DNA of 64,000 nt from Streptomyces sp. PCS3-D2 (GCF_000612545.2 NZ_CP097800.1:2229001-2293000); one strand, 5' to 3'. Counted from the first letter of the stretch, positions 17,467 to 26,073 are shown. Notes: generated by a model from the letters alone, not told the origin. Numbers and translations are program-made.

Positions 17467-17642
17467 CGGGCGTTCCTCCTTGTGCGGGCCAGGGTTCACC
17501 GCAGGGTAACGAAGGACCGCGCTCCCGGGGCCGGGACCGCGGGGCGGGGTTGCCGGCCGCCATGGTAGTTTTCTTGGACGGGCGCAGTCGTTGTATGCTG
17601 CTCCGGTTGCCCGATGAGAGTCGGGTCTTTCCCCGGCAAACC

Positions 17643-17694
17643 ACTTCAGACCTCTGATCCGGTGCGCCGGATTCACTGTAATTGCATCTGAAGT
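17643..17694 (+). promoter_or_regulatory. Nested hairpins in the rpmB 5' leader
   Basis: An outer inverted repeat, ACTTCAGA (17643-17650) with TCTGAAGT (17687-17694), encloses an inner perfect hairpin, ATCCGG-TGCG-CCGGAT (17657-17672). The structure ends 4 nt before the GGAG ribosome-binding site of rpmB. It could be an autoregulatory r-protein leader; a TATGCT -10-like element lies at 17594-17599. Confidence 0.45.
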
Positions 17695-17708
17695 CTTTGG
17701 AGTGACCT

Positions 17709-17894
17709 GTGGCTGCCAACTGCGACGTTTGCGCCAAGGGGCCGAGCTTCGGCAACAACATCTCCCACTCGCACCGCCGCACCTCGCGTCGCTGGAACCC
17801 GAACATCCAGCGCGTTCGTGCCGTGGTCAATGGGACGCCGAAGCGCCTCAACGCCTGCACCTCGTGCATCAAGGCCGGCAAGGTCTCGCGCTGA
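17709..17894 (+). CDS. rpmB: 50S ribosomal protein L28
   Basis: A 61-residue L28 beginning (M)[16 protein letters not shown], with CDVC and CTSC cysteine pairs for zinc (C+ form) and the signature [15 protein letters not shown]. The start is GTG at 17709 with GGAGTG 7-10 nt upstream. It stands alone on the plus strand between the divergent DAK-recG block and a strong terminator. The leader contains a nested hairpin. Confidence 0.97.
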   Translation: MAANCDVCAKGPSFGNNISHSHRRTSRRWNPNIQRVRAVVNGTPKRLNACTSCIKAGKVSR

Positions 17895-17929
17895 CGCCCG
17901 TCGTAGCGCAGCCCCTTCCGGTTGCCAAG

Positions 17930-17962
17930 AAGGCCGGTTCACCTCTGGTGAACCGGCCTTTT
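17930..17962 (+). terminator. Strong hairpin terminator after rpmB
   Basis: A 14-bp stem, AAGGCCGGTTCACC / GGTGAACCGGCCTT, with a 3-nt TCT loop is followed by TT. It lies 35 bp after the rpmB stop and between convergent rpmB and thiD, so it probably serves both. Confidence 0.85.
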
Positions 17963-18012
17963 GCCTTGTCCGGGGGGTTCCGGAGGCCGCAACCCCGGGG
18001 GCCGGGGCAGGA

Positions 18013-18813
18013 TCACCGCAATCGCCAGGCGTGATCCACCGGGCCGATGCCCCCGCCGAGTGCGAAGCCGCCGGCGATGCCGCCCGTCACGTACTCCTTG
18101 GCGGCCGTGACGGCTTCCGGGACCGACAGGCCCTTGGCCAGGCCGGCCGCGATGGCGCTGGCGAGGGTGCAGCCCGTCCCGTGGGTGTGCCGGTTGGAGT
18201 GCCGAGGAGCACGCAGCCACCGTTCCGCGGCGCCGTCGGTGAGCAGGTCCACGGCCTCGTCGCCGTGCGCCGCGAGGTGCCCGCCCTTGATCAGCGCCCA
18301 GCGGGGTCCGTGGCCGAGGATCGCGTCGGCGGCACGGCGCATGTCGTCCTCGCTCTCCACCACGATGCCGGTGAGCTGGGCGACCTCGTCCAGGTTGGGC
18401 GTGGCCACGGTGGCCCGCGGCAGCAGCTCCGTGCGTACGGCGTCCAGCGCCGAGGCGGCGAGCAGGGCGTCCCCGTGCTTGGAGACGCCGACGGGGTCGA
18501 CGACGGCCGGGGCCGCGGTGTCGGCCAACAACGCGGCCACCGTCTCGACGAGCAGGCTGGAGGAGAGCATGCCGGTCTTCACGGCGTCCACGCCGATGTC
18601 GTCCACGACGGCCCGGTACTGGGCCGTGACGGCCTCGGCGGGCAGCTCCCAGGCTCCCCGTACCCCGAGTGAGTTCTGCGCGGTCACGGCGGTCACCACG
18701 CTCATGCCGTGCACGCCGAGCGCCAGCATGGTCTTGAGGTCGGCCTGGATGCCCGCGCCGCCGCCGGAGTCCGATCCGGCGACGGTCAGGCACAGCGGCG
18801 GTGCCGTGTTCAC
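18013..18813 (-). CDS. thiD: Hydroxymethylpyrimidine (phosphate) kinase
   Basis: Phosphorylates HMP and HMP-P to HMP-PP for thiamine synthesis. The 266-residue ribokinase-fold protein starts (M)[20 protein letters not shown], the pyrimidine-binding loop, followed by GIQADLKTM. The C-terminal ATP/anion-hole motif is [20 protein letters not shown]. The start is GTG at 18813, which overlaps the thiL stop by 4 bp (GTGA), showing translational coupling. I saw no TPP riboswitch upstream of the pair, so regulation is not evident from sequence. Confidence 0.95.
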   Translation of the reverse strand: MNTAPPLCLTVAGSDSGGGAGIQADLKTMLALGVHGMSVVTAVTAQNSLGVRGAWELPAEAVTAQYRAVVDDIGVDAVKTGMLSSSLLVETVAALLADTAAPAVVDPVGVSKHGDALLAASALDAVRTELLPRATVATPNLDEVAQLTGIVVESEDDMRRAADAILGHGPRWALIKGGHLAAHGDEAVDLLTDGAAERWLRAPRHSNRHTHGTGCTLASAIAAGLAKGLSVPEAVTAAKEYVTGGIAGGFALGGGIGPVDHAWRLR

Positions 18814-19793
18814 GTCGTGCCGTCCTGGGCGACCGGGTCGGCTCCGAAGTGGTCCCAGCCGCCGGTGCTGGTCCAGGGCGCGCCGTCGACGGTCACCTGG
18901 GGCAGGGCCGAGCGGTTGAGGACCTCGCCGATGACCTTCCAGCGCGCGGGGAGCTTCACGTCGGGCGGGAAGGTCGCCACGATCGCGTGGTCCTCTCCCC
19001 CGGTGAGCACCCACTGCAGCGGGTCCACGCCGACGGCCTGGCCGATGTCGTGCATCTGCGTCGGGATGTCGACGGCGGCCGAGCGCAGGTCGATGCGTAC
19101 CTTGCTGGCCTCGGCGATGTGCCCGAGGTCGGCGATCAGGCCGTCGCTGACGTCGGTCATGGCACTGGCGCCGAGCCCGGCGGCCGCGGGACCGGCGTGG
19201 TACGGCGGTTCGGGACGCCGGTGGGCCTCCACGAACGCCCGCGGGGAGCGGAAGCCGCGCGAGAGCACGGCGAAGCCGGCCGCGGACCAGCCGAGCCAGC
19301 CGGTGACGGCGACGACGTCGCCGGGCTGGGCGCCGGAACGCAGGACCGGCTCGTGGTTGCGCAGGTCGCCGAGAGCGGTGATGGAGACGGTGATGGTGTC
19401 CCCGCGGACCACGTCCCCGCCGACCACGGCGGCGCCGGCGACCTGGCACTCGTCGCGGATGCCGTCCATGAGCTCGGTGGGCCAGGTGACCGGGAGTTCG
19501 GCGGGCACGACGAGGCCGAGCAGCAGCGCGGTCGGCACCGCGCCCATGGCCGCGATGTCCGCCAGGTTCTGCGCGGCGGCCTTGCGGCCGACGTCGTAGG
19601 CCGTGGACCAGTCGCGCCGGAAGTGCCGGCCCTCCAGCAGGATGTCGGTGCTCGCCACGACGCGCCGGTCGGGGGCCGACACCACGGCGGCGTCGTCGCC
19701 CGGTCCGAGCCGGACCGCCGGGGTGGTGGTGAGCCGTGAGGTGAGCTCCCTGATCAGCCCGAACTCCCCCAGCTCGCCGACAGTGCCCTTCAT
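18810..19793 (-). CDS. thiL: Thiamine-monophosphate kinase
   Basis: Converts thiamine monophosphate to thiamine pyrophosphate. The 327-residue PurM-like protein has [16 protein letters not shown], the substrate loop [11 protein letters not shown], the catalytic region [15 protein letters not shown], and [17 protein letters not shown] in the C-terminal domain. The start ATG 19793 has AGAAGGGG upstream. It is the first gene of the thiL-thiD pair and overlaps thiD by 4 bp. The 245-bp divergent region to the Lrp-like gene holds its promoter, but I recognise no specific operator. Confidence 0.95.
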   Translation of the reverse strand: MKGTVGELGEFGLIRELTSRLTTTPAVRLGPGDDAAVVSAPDRRVVASTDILLEGRHFRRDWSTAYDVGRKAAAQNLADIAAMGAVPTALLLGLVVPAELPVTWPTELMDGIRDECQVAGAAVVGGDVVRGDTITVSITALGDLRNHEPVLRSGAQPGDVVAVTGWLGWSAAGFAVLSRGFRSPRAFVEAHRRPEPPYHAGPAAAGLGASAMTDVSDGLIADLGHIAEASKVRIDLRSAAVDIPTQMHDIGQAVGVDPLQWVLTGGEDHAIVATFPPDVKLPARWKVIGEVLNRSALPQVTVDGAPWTSTGGWDHFGADPVAQDGTT

Positions 19794-20038
19794 CGCTGTG
19801 CCCCTTCTTGCCCAGTCCGCTTGCGGTCGCGAGCCGTCACAGCTCTGGGTACCGTCAACAGATACGTCAACTTGTGCTCTCCGTACGCCCCGCTGTGCGT
19901 GGCGCCGGGCCCGCAGGTCTCCCCGTGGCGCACGGCGACGCGGTACCGTGGCGTCCCTTCTTCCCCCGGCCCTGTCCATCGTGTGGGGTCCACCCGAAGA
20001 TTAGGGGAAATGATCCTCGTGGCCGCCCTGGAGGTTCC

Positions 20039-20272
20039 GTGGTACAGGCGTACATCCTCATCCAGACCGAAGTGGGCAAGGCGTCGTTCGTCGCCGAGTC
20101 CATCGGCCAGATCCCGGGGGTGATCCAGGCCGAGGACGTGACAGGTCCGTACGACGTGATCGTGCGCGCCCAGGCCGACACCGTGGACGAGCTCGGCCGT
20201 ATGGTCGTGGCCAAGGTCCAGCAGGTGGAGGGCATCACCCGCACCCTGACCTGTCCGGTGGTCCATCTGTAG
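20039..20272 (+). CDS. Stand-alone Lrp/AsnC ligand-binding (RAM) domain protein
   Basis: A 77-residue protein, (M)VQAYILIQTEVGKASFVAE, which is a complete alpha-beta RAM/ACT-like effector domain of the Lrp/AsnC family without a helix-turn-helix. Family hallmarks are the GVIQAEDVTGPYDVIV strand-loop and the terminal TRTLTCPVV. The start is GTG 20039 with GGAGG 4 nt upstream of the start region. Such stand-alone proteins form rings and bind small ligands, mostly amino acids; the physiological role here is unknown. It is followed 20 bp later by the DUF3515 lipoprotein. Confidence 0.93.
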   Translation: MVQAYILIQTEVGKASFVAESIGQIPGVIQAEDVTGPYDVIVRAQADTVDELGRMVVAKVQQVEGITRTLTCPVVHL

Positions 20273-20292
20273 CCCCCGTCTACTCTTGGCCG

Positions 20293-20787
20293 GTGATGTC
20301 CCTCCACCGCCGGCCCGTCCGTGTCCTGGCCATGCCCGTCGCCCTGGTCCTGTCCGCCCTGGCCGCATGCACCCCGGGCGACACCGGGGCCCGGGTGGAA
20401 CCGCCACCCGCACCGCCGGCCGACGTCGCGGGGTTCTGTGCGGCACTGCACAAGGAGCTCCCGGAGACGGTGGCCGGCCTGGCCCGGACCCGGACCGAAC
20501 CGGAGTCCGACCTGACCGCCTCGTGGGGCGGCTCGGCGATCGTACTGCGGTGCGGGATCGCCAAGCCTCCCAAGATGCTGGATCCGAAGCAGGAGGGCGT
20601 CCATGTGAACGACGTGGCCTGGCTGCTGGAGAAGCTCGGCGACGGCGGTTTCCGTTTCACCACCGGGCTGCGGCTGGCCTACACGGAGGTGCGGGTCGAC
20701 GAGGAGCATGCCACGGACGCGGGGATGCTCGTCGGTCTGTCCACGGCCATCGCCGCGACCGTGCCCGAGGGCATCGCCTCCTACTGA
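20293..20787 (+). CDS. DUF3515 lipoprotein
   Basis: A 164-residue putative lipoprotein. A signal peptide with a basic n-region (HRRPVR) is followed by VALVLSALAAC, whose Cys fits a lipobox (LAAC). The body belongs to the actinobacterial DUF3515 family and has AGFCAALHKELPETV and the paired cysteines FC..LRC. The function is unknown. The start can be GTG 20293 or ATG 20296. A TACTCT element ends 6 nt before the GTG, so a leaderless transcript is possible in addition to readthrough from the Lrp-like gene. It converges on ddlA. Confidence 0.85.
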   Translation: MMSLHRRPVRVLAMPVALVLSALAACTPGDTGARVEPPPAPPADVAGFCAALHKELPETVAGLARTRTEPESDLTASWGGSAIVLRCGIAKPPKMLDPKQEGVHVNDVAWLLEKLGDGGFRFTTGLRLAYTEVRVDEEHATDAGMLVGLSTAIAATVPEGIASY

Positions 20788-20798
20788 GCTCCGGCACA

Positions 20799-20845
20799 CC
20801 GCCGCCCGCCGCCCGCCCTCGTGCAAGGCGGCCGGCGGGCGGCGG
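20799..20845. terminator. Bidirectional GC hairpin between the DUF3515 gene and ddlA
   Basis: The 13-nt arms CCGCCGCCCGCCG (20799-20811) and CGGCGGGCGGCGG (20833-20845) are perfectly complementary and lie between two convergent stop codons. Confidence 0.7.
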
Positions 20846-20854
20846 TACGCGGTG

Positions 20855-22012
20855 CTAGCGCAGCCCCGTGGAGCGGCGCAGGGCGGCCTGGATCAGGCGG
20901 TCCACCAGCTCGGGGTACGCGACGCCGGACTTCTCCCACATCAGCGGGTACATCGAGATCGGCGTGAAACCGGGCATGGTGTTGATCTCGTTGATGACGA
21001 ATTCGCCGTCCTCGGTGAGGAAGAAGTCGGCCCGCACGAGGCCCTCGCAGGACGCCGCCTCGAAGGCCTCGACCGCGAGCCGCTGCACCTCGGCCGTCTG
21101 CTCCGGGGTGAGCGGGGCGGGCACGATCCCGGAGGCGGAGTCGATGTACTTCGCCTCGAAGTCGTAGAAGTCGTGGCTGGACACCGGCGGGATCTCGGCG
21201 GGCACGCTCGCGCGCGGCCCGTCCTCGAACTCCAGGACGCCGCACTCGATCTCGCGGCCGCGCAGCAGCGCCTCCACGATGATCTTCGGGTCGTGGCGGC
21301 GGGCCTCCCTGACCGCGGCCTCCAGACCGGAGGCGTCGTCGACCTTGGTGATGCCGATCGAGGAGCCGGCCCGGGCGGGCTTCACGAAGAGCGGCCAGCC
21401 GTGCTCGGCGGCGAAGTCCAGGATCCTGGCCGTGGCGGCCTCCCGGTCGGCTTCCCACTCGCGGGGGCGGATGGTCACGTAGGGGCCGACGCGCAACCCG
21501 AAGGACGTGAACACCCGCTTCATGTAGTCCTTGTCCTGCCCGACGGCGGACGCGAGGACGCCCGAGCCGACGTACGGGATGCCGGAGAGCTCCAGAAGGC
21601 CCTGGAGGGTGCCGTCCTCGCCGTAGGGGCCGTGCAGCACGGGGAAGACGACGTCGACCTCGCCCAGGGCCTTCGGGACGGCTCCGGGCTCGGTGTAGAC
21701 GACCTGGCGGCTGGCCGGGTCGACCGAGAGCACGACGGCGCCGTCCTCGGACTCGGCGAGCTCCTCGACGCTCGGGAGCCTGCGGTCTGAGATGGCCATC
21801 CGCGCGGGCTCGTCCGCGGTCAGCGCCCACCGGCCGTCCGTGGTGATGCCGATGGGCAGCACCTCGTACCTGGACCGGTCGATGGAGCGCAGCACGGCGC
21901 CCGCCGTGACGACCGAGATGGCGTGTTCCGAGCTGCGGCCGCCGAACACGACGGCAACGCGGGGCTTGCGGCCCTGCTGCTCAGGGGTCTGGGGGAGGTT
22001 CTCGCTGCTCAT
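20855..22012 (-). CDS. ddlA: D-alanine--D-alanine ligase
   Basis: Makes D-Ala-D-Ala for peptidoglycan. The 385-residue ATP-grasp ligase has RVAVVFGGRSSEHAISVVTAG at the N-terminus, the HGPYGEDGTLQGLLELSGIPYVG loop, FVKPARAGSSIGITKV for ATP, and the C-terminal metal/phosphate motif NEINTMPGFTPISMYP with RADFF. The Tyr in PYGEDG and the loop composition fit a D-Ala:D-Ala enzyme rather than a D-lactate enzyme, so there is no sign of vancomycin-type resistance. The start MSSENLPQ at 22012 matches relatives; ATG 22036 would add eight residues. Confidence 0.96.
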   Translation of the reverse strand: MSSENLPQTPEQQGRKPRVAVVFGGRSSEHAISVVTAGAVLRSIDRSRYEVLPIGITTDGRWALTADEPARMAISDRRLPSVEELAESEDGAVVLSVDPASRQVVYTEPGAVPKALGEVDVVFPVLHGPYGEDGTLQGLLELSGIPYVGSGVLASAVGQDKDYMKRVFTSFGLRVGPYVTIRPREWEADREAATARILDFAAEHGWPLFVKPARAGSSIGITKVDDASGLEAAVREARRHDPKIIVEALLRGREIECGVLEFEDGPRASVPAEIPPVSSHDFYDFEAKYIDSASGIVPAPLTPEQTAEVQRLAVEAFEAASCEGLVRADFFLTEDGEFVINEINTMPGFTPISMYPLMWEKSGVAYPELVDRLIQAALRRSTGLR

Positions 22013-22051
22013 ATCGGCATGAGAGTACCCGCTCATGCGTCCGGGAAGGAG

Positions 22052-23062
22052 TCAGCGACGTTCCGGTTTGGCGCTGCGGCCCATCAGCTCCTTCAGGGCC
22101 ACGAGGGTGGGCTTGCCGTGATGGACGATGTCCACGACCGTCTCGGTGATCGGCATGTCGACCCCGTGGCGGCCCGCCAGATCGGCCACCGACTGGCAGG
22201 ACTTGACTCCCTCGGCGGTCTGCTTGGTGACCGCGATGGTCTCCTCCAGGGTCATTCCGCGGCCGAGGTTGGTGCCGAAGGTGTGGTTCCGGGAGAGGGG
22301 CGAGGAGCAGGTGGCGACCAGGTCACCGAGGCCCGCGAGGCCGGAGAAGGTGAGCGGGTCGGCCCCCATGGCCACGCCCAGGCGGGTCGCTTCGGCCAGT
22401 CCGCGGGTGATGAGCGAGCCCTTGGTGTTGTCGCCGAGGCCCATGCCGTCCGCGATGCCGACGGCGAGGCCGATGACGTTCTTGACGGCACCGCCGAGCT
22501 CGCAGCCGATGACGTCGGTGCTCGTGTACGGGCGGAAGTAGGCGGTGTGGCAAGCGGCCTGCAGGCGCTGGGCGACGGCCTCGTCCACACAGGCGACGAC
22601 GGAGGCCGCGGGCTGGCGGGCGGCGATCTCGGCGGCCAGGTTGGGGCCGGTGACGACGGCGATGCGCTCGGCGGGGACCTTGGCCACCTCCTCGATGACC
22701 TCGCTCATCCGCTTGGCGGTGCCGAGTTCGATGCCCTTCATGAGGGAAACGAGGACCGTGTCGGGGGCCAGCAGCGGCGCCCAGGCGGCCAGGTTGTCGC
22801 GCAGGGTCTGGGAGGGGACGGCCAGGACGGTGAAGTCGGCGCCGGCGGCGGCCTCGGCCGGGTCGCCGGTGGCTCGGATGTTCGCGGGGAGTTCGACGTC
22901 GGGGAAGTAGTCCGGGTTGGTCCGGCCGGTGTTGATGGCGTCGACGACCTCGCCGCGGCGGCCCCACAGGGTCACCTCGCAGCCGGCGTCGGCGAGCACG
23001 ATGGCGAAGGCCGTGCCCCAGGAGCCCGTGCCGAAGACGGTCGCCTTCGTAGGACGTGTCAC
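22052..23062 (-). CDS. gpsA: Glycerol-3-phosphate dehydrogenase [NAD(P)+]
   Basis: Reduces dihydroxyacetone phosphate to sn-glycerol-3-phosphate for phospholipid synthesis. The 336-residue protein has the Rossmann motif VFGTGSWGTAFA (about residues 9-20), VPSQTLRDNL, SLMKGIELGT, TGPNLAAEIA, the catalytic lysine region CELGGAVKNVIGLAVG, and SRNHTFGTNLG. The start is GTG 23062, overlapping the plsC stop by 4 bp (GTGA), so it is coupled to plsC. Together the two supply phosphatidic acid precursors. Confidence 0.96.
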   Translation of the reverse strand: MTRPTKATVFGTGSWGTAFAIVLADAGCEVTLWGRRGEVVDAINTGRTNPDYFPDVELPANIRATGDPAEAAAGADFTVLAVPSQTLRDNLAAWAPLLAPDTVLVSLMKGIELGTAKRMSEVIEEVAKVPAERIAVVTGPNLAAEIAARQPAASVVACVDEAVAQRLQAACHTAYFRPYTSTDVIGCELGGAVKNVIGLAVGIADGMGLGDNTKGSLITRGLAEATRLGVAMGADPLTFSGLAGLGDLVATCSSPLSRNHTFGTNLGRGMTLEETIAVTKQTAEGVKSCQSVADLAGRHGVDMPITETVVDIVHHGKPTLVALKELMGRSAKPERR

Positions 23063-23811
23063 TTCTTGCCCTCCCCTGCGGCCTTGCGCCGCTGTTCCGC
23101 CCTGGCGTGGCGATGGTCGTACGGCTGCGCGGGCGCGGTCTCCCCGCGCACCTCCTCCAGGAGGCCGGTGATGGCCGCCATGACCACCTCGGTGACTTCC
23201 TTGAGGACGTCCGGAGTCGGCTCCCGGTCGTAGTAGGCGGAGAGGTCGACGGGCGGTCCGGCGAGCACCCGGAGGGTCTTGCGCGGAAACAGCCGGACCT
23301 TGTTCTCCTTGGCGTAGGGAGGCATGACCAGGTTGGCTCCCCACTGGGCCACCGGGATGACGGGGGCCCGGGTCATCAGCGCGACGCGGGCCACGCCGGT
23401 CTTGCCGGCCATCGGCCACATCTCGGGATCGCGGGTGAGGGTGCCCTCCGGGTAGAAGGCCACGCATTCGCCGCGCTCGATCGCGTCCACGGCGGCCCGG
23501 AACGCATCGAGGGCGTTGGTGCTCTCCCGGTAGACGGGGATCTGGCCGCTGCCGCGCAGGATCGCCCCGACGAAGGGGACCTTGAAGAGGGCGGCCTTGG
23601 CGAGCAGTCGGGGCACCCGGCCGGTGTTGTACTGGAAGTGCGCGTAGGAGAGCGGGTCCAGGTACGAGTTGTGGTTGACGGCGGTGATGAAGCCGCCCTC
23701 GGCCGGAATGTGCTCCATTCCCCGCCAGTCCCGCTTGAAGAGCACTACCAGCGGCGGTTTTGCGATGACCGCCGCCAGGCGGTACCAGAAGCCGATTCTG
23801 CGGCGGGACAC
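23059..23811 (-). CDS. plsC: 1-acyl-sn-glycerol-3-phosphate acyltransferase
   Basis: A 250-residue PlsC-type acyltransferase. The catalytic HX4D box is NHNSYLD (His47, Asp52). The glycerol-phosphate motif is FYPEGTLTRDP and a third block is APVIPVAQWGAN. An N-terminal hydrophobic helix (about residues 8-25) suggests membrane association. The start is GTG 23811, (M)SRRRIGFWYR, with GAGGAAGG upstream, rather than the ATG at 23904. It is upstream of and coupled to gpsA and divergent from cofC. Confidence 0.93.
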   Translation of the reverse strand: MSRRRIGFWYRLAAVIAKPPLVVLFKRDWRGMEHIPAEGGFITAVNHNSYLDPLSYAHFQYNTGRVPRLLAKAALFKVPFVGAILRGSGQIPVYRESTNALDAFRAAVDAIERGECVAFYPEGTLTRDPEMWPMAGKTGVARVALMTRAPVIPVAQWGANLVMPPYAKENKVRLFPRKTLRVLAGPPVDLSAYYDREPTPDVLKEVTEVVMAAITGLLEEVRGETAPAQPYDHRHARAEQRRKAAGEGKK

Positions 23812-23980
23812 TCGGACACCTTCCTCTAGGACCGGTGCGCGGCTGGGGCACCTCGTCGTCGGCCGGACAAGTGTCACCCCGGGCCCGGTCTCTGTCGAGA
23901 ACACGGTACGCCCCGCTCACACCGCCGGGCTCCCGGGCTGCCCGGGCAAAGGCGACAATGGGCCGACACATGACCCGGCC

Positions 23981-24862
23981 ATGACCTGTCCTTGGCCCGG
24001 GGAGGGCGCGGCGCGCACCGGAGGAAAGGGGTCCGACACGAACGCCGTCTGGAGTCTGGTGGTCCCGTTGAAGCCCCTGTCGGTGGCCAAGAGCCGTCTG
24101 GCGGCAGCGGTGGGGGCCTCACGCCCGGGTCTGGCCCTGGCCTTCGCCCAGGACACCGTCGCGGGGGCGCTGGCCTGCGCCGCGGTCGCGGACGTGGTGG
24201 TGGTCACGGACGATCCCGCGGCCGGGGTGGAACTGGCCAGGTTGGGGGCGCGGATCGTCCCGGACGTCCCGGCGGCCGGGCTCAACGCGGCCCTGGTCCA
24301 CGGTGCACGGGCGGCGCGGGAACGGCGGCCCGCCGCCGCGGTCGCGGCGATGAACGCCGACCTTCCGGCACTGCGACCCCCGGAATTGCTACGCGTGCTC
24401 GAAAACGCCTCGGTATTTCCACGCGCATTTCTGGCGGATGCCGCCGGAATCGGGACGACTCTGCTTTCCGCAGCGGCGGACGTGGAATTGGCCCCTTCCT
24501 TCGGGGGCCCTTCGCGGGCGAGGCATTCCGCCTCGGGGGCCGTCGAAATCGCACTGACGGACGTCGACAGCGTGCGAAGGGATGTGGACACCGCGGCGGA
24601 CCTGCGGACGGCGCTCGCCCTGGGCGTGGGGCGTCACACGGCCCGATACAGTGCGGCTATGCAGGCGACCGCGTACACGTACGACTCCCAGACCCGCAGC
24701 GGCAGTGTGCTGCTGGACGACGGCACCCCGGTGTCCTTCGAGGCCCCGGCGTTCGACGCGGGCGGTCTGCGGCTGTTGCGTCCCGGACAGCGGGTCCGCA
24801 TCGAGACGGACGGCGCGGGCGCGGAGCTGCGGATCACGCTGATCACGCTCCAGACCTTCTGA
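23981..24862 (+). CDS. cofC: 2-phospho-L-lactate guanylyltransferase CofC, in frame with a small C-terminal domain
   Basis: CofC guanylylates 2-phospholactate (or PEP) in coenzyme F420 synthesis. The CofC part spans residues about 20-226 with VVPLKPLSVAKSRLAAAVG, VVTDDP, MNADLPALRPPELLRVL and FLADAAGIGTTLL. The frame then continues without a stop into 67 residues (MQATAYTYDSQTRSGSVL onward), which look like a separate small beta-rich protein. The N-terminus is also odd. The family start falls at an in-frame ACG (24038) just after a strong GGAGGAAAGGGG, while the only ATG in frame is 23981 with no ribosome-binding site. Other cof genes are not in the window. Confidence 0.82.
   Translation: MTCPWPGEGAARTGGKGSDTNAVWSLVVPLKPLSVAKSRLAAAVGASRPGLALAFAQDTVAGALACAAVADVVVVTDDPAAGVELARLGARIVPDVPAAGLNAALVHGARAARERRPAAAVAAMNADLPALRPPELLRVLENASVFPRAFLADAAGIGTTLLSAAADVELAPSFGGPSRARHSASGAVEIALTDVDSVRRDVDTAADLRTALALGVGRHTARYSAAMQATAYTYDSQTRSGSVLLDDGTPVSFEAPAFDAGGLRLLRPGQRVRIETDGAGAELRITLITLQTF
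24659..24862 (+). CDS. Possible separate 67-aa protein at the 3' end of the cofC frame
   Basis: From ATG 24659 the frame encodes MQATAYTYDSQTRSGSVL, a DGTPVSFEAPAFD segment and GGLRLLRPGQRVRIE, ending LITLQTF. This is cold-shock/OB-like in rhythm, but I cannot name a family. TACAGT (24647-24652) lies exactly 6 nt before this ATG, ideal for a leaderless transcript, and there is no stop codon separating it from cofC. It is therefore either a genuine C-terminal fusion or a nested independent start. Confidence 0.5.
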   Translation: MQATAYTYDSQTRSGSVLLDDGTPVSFEAPAFDAGGLRLLRPGQRVRIETDGAGAELRITLITLQTF

Positions 24863-24914
24863 ACCGGTCCGGCACGGCGTCCGCGGGGCACCCGGCGACC
24901 CCGGAACGCACCGC

Positions 24915-24946
24915 GGGCCGGCTTCCCCGAGGAGGGAAGCCGGCCC
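24915..24946. terminator. Bidirectional hairpin between cofC and hupS
   Basis: The 13-bp stem GGGCCGGCTTCCC / GGGAAGCCGGCCC with a 6-nt loop lies between two convergent genes, 20 bp from the hupS stop. Confidence 0.8.
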
Positions 24947-24966
24947 GGCGTGTGTGACTCGTGCCC

Positions 24967-25644
24967 CTACTTCTTGCGGGCGGTGGTCTTCTTCGCGGTG
25001 GCCTTGCGGGTCGCCGTCTTCTTGGCCGGCGCCTTCGTCGCCGCGGTGGCCTTCTTGGCCGCCGGGGCGGTCTTCTTCGCGGCGGCGGTGGTCTTCTTCG
25101 CCGCGGCCGTGGCCTTCTTGGCGGTGGTGGTCTTCTTGGCGGTCGCCGTCGCCTTCTTCGCCGCGGCCGTGCTCTTCGCCGCCGTCTTCTTGGCGGTCGC
25201 GGTGGTCTTCTTCGCCGCGGTCTTCTTTGCGACCGTGGTCTTTGCCGCCGCCTTCTTGGCGGTGGTGGCCTTCTTCGCGGCGGCCTTCTTGACCGTCGCG
25301 GAGGCACCGCCGGTGAGGCTGCCCTTCGGCGCCTTCTTCACCGACACCTCGCCGCCCTTGGGCAGCTTCTTGGTGCCGCTGACCAGGTCCTTGAAGCCCT
25401 GGCCGGCTCGGAATCGGGGCACCGAGGTCTTCTTGACCCGGACGCGCTCACCCGTCTGCGGGTTGCGGGCGTAACGGGCCGGACGGTCGACCTTCTCGAA
25501 CGAGCCGAAGCCCGTGACCGAGACCCGGTCGCCCGCGACGGTAGCGCGGACGATGGCGTCCAGTACCGCGTCGACAGCGTCCGCGGCCTGCTGGCGGCCG
25601 CCCAGCTTGTCGGCAATCGCTTCTACGAGCTGCGCCTTGTTCAC
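24967..25644 (-). CDS. hupS: HU-family nucleoid protein HupS with a lysine-rich tail
   Basis: A 225-residue chromosome-compacting protein. Residues 1-95 are a standard HU fold, (M)NKAQLVEAIADKLGGRQQAAD, then VSVTGFGSFEKVDRPARYARNPQTGE and the DNA-binding arm. Residues about 120-225 are a tail of KKA/KKT/AAK repeats resembling histone H1. Such two-domain HU proteins are typical of actinobacteria; in Streptomyces this is the sporulation-associated paralogue. The start is GTG 25644 with GAAGGGGAAGAC upstream. The promoter region is unusually AT-rich. Confidence 0.96.
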   Translation of the reverse strand: MNKAQLVEAIADKLGGRQQAADAVDAVLDAIVRATVAGDRVSVTGFGSFEKVDRPARYARNPQTGERVRVKKTSVPRFRAGQGFKDLVSGTKKLPKGGEVSVKKAPKGSLTGGASATVKKAAAKKATTAKKAAAKTTVAKKTAAKKTTATAKKTAAKSTAAAKKATATAKKTTTAKKATAAAKKTTAAAKKTAPAAKKATAATKAPAKKTATRKATAKKTTARKK

Positions 25645-25703
25645 GTCTTCCCCTTCGGAGACTTCGCCAGAACGAATGTGTTCAAGCTTATTTCGCACGT
25701 TAG

Positions 25704-25718
25704 GCGGATATATACCGC
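25704..25718 (-). promoter_or_regulatory. AT-rich palindrome upstream of hupS
   Basis: GCGG-ATATATA-CCGC (15 bp) lies about 60 bp upstream of the hupS start. On the minus strand it contains TATATAT, a good -10 candidate. The 25680-25745 stretch is markedly AT-rich for this genome. Confidence 0.4.
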
Positions 25719-25788
25719 AAATCAAACACGAAACGGGCTAATCACCCTAGTGCCGCAACGCCGGAGGCGGTTACGGAGTTCCTTCGCA

Positions 25789-26016
25789 TCAGTCGCCTTC
25801 AGGGAATCGACCCTCGTCGAGGTCCTTCATCAACCTGTCCAGGCGCCTTGCCGCATCGGCGAGATCGTGCTTCGCCGCGGCCGTGACGACCAACAGCTTC
25901 CGGGACAGCGCCATCCTTACGCCCTCCGGGACTTGCAGTGAGCGCACCCGTGTGTGTGCTTCTTTCAGCCGGTCCGCGACGAGTTCGTAGAGCTCGAGTT
26001 GACTGTCGCGTTCCAT
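25789..26016 (-). CDS. Small conserved helical protein (75 aa)
   Basis: The 75-residue product MERDSQLELYELVADRLKEA is followed by VRSLQVPEGVRMALSRKLLV and an amphipathic C-terminal helix. It looks all-helical and charged. I recognise it as conserved beside hupS and leuD in Streptomyces but know of no function. The start at 26016 is preferred to ATG 26067, because homologues begin at MERDSQLEL. It is monocistronic, between the leuCD terminator and hupS. Confidence 0.8.
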   Translation of the reverse strand: MERDSQLELYELVADRLKEAHTRVRSLQVPEGVRMALSRKLLVVTAAAKHDLADAARRLDRLMKDLDEGRFPEGD

Positions 26017-26073
26017 GCACAGATTGTGCCATCTGGGGCGAGTTGTCGCCTCACGGGGCCTCAACAAACGACT

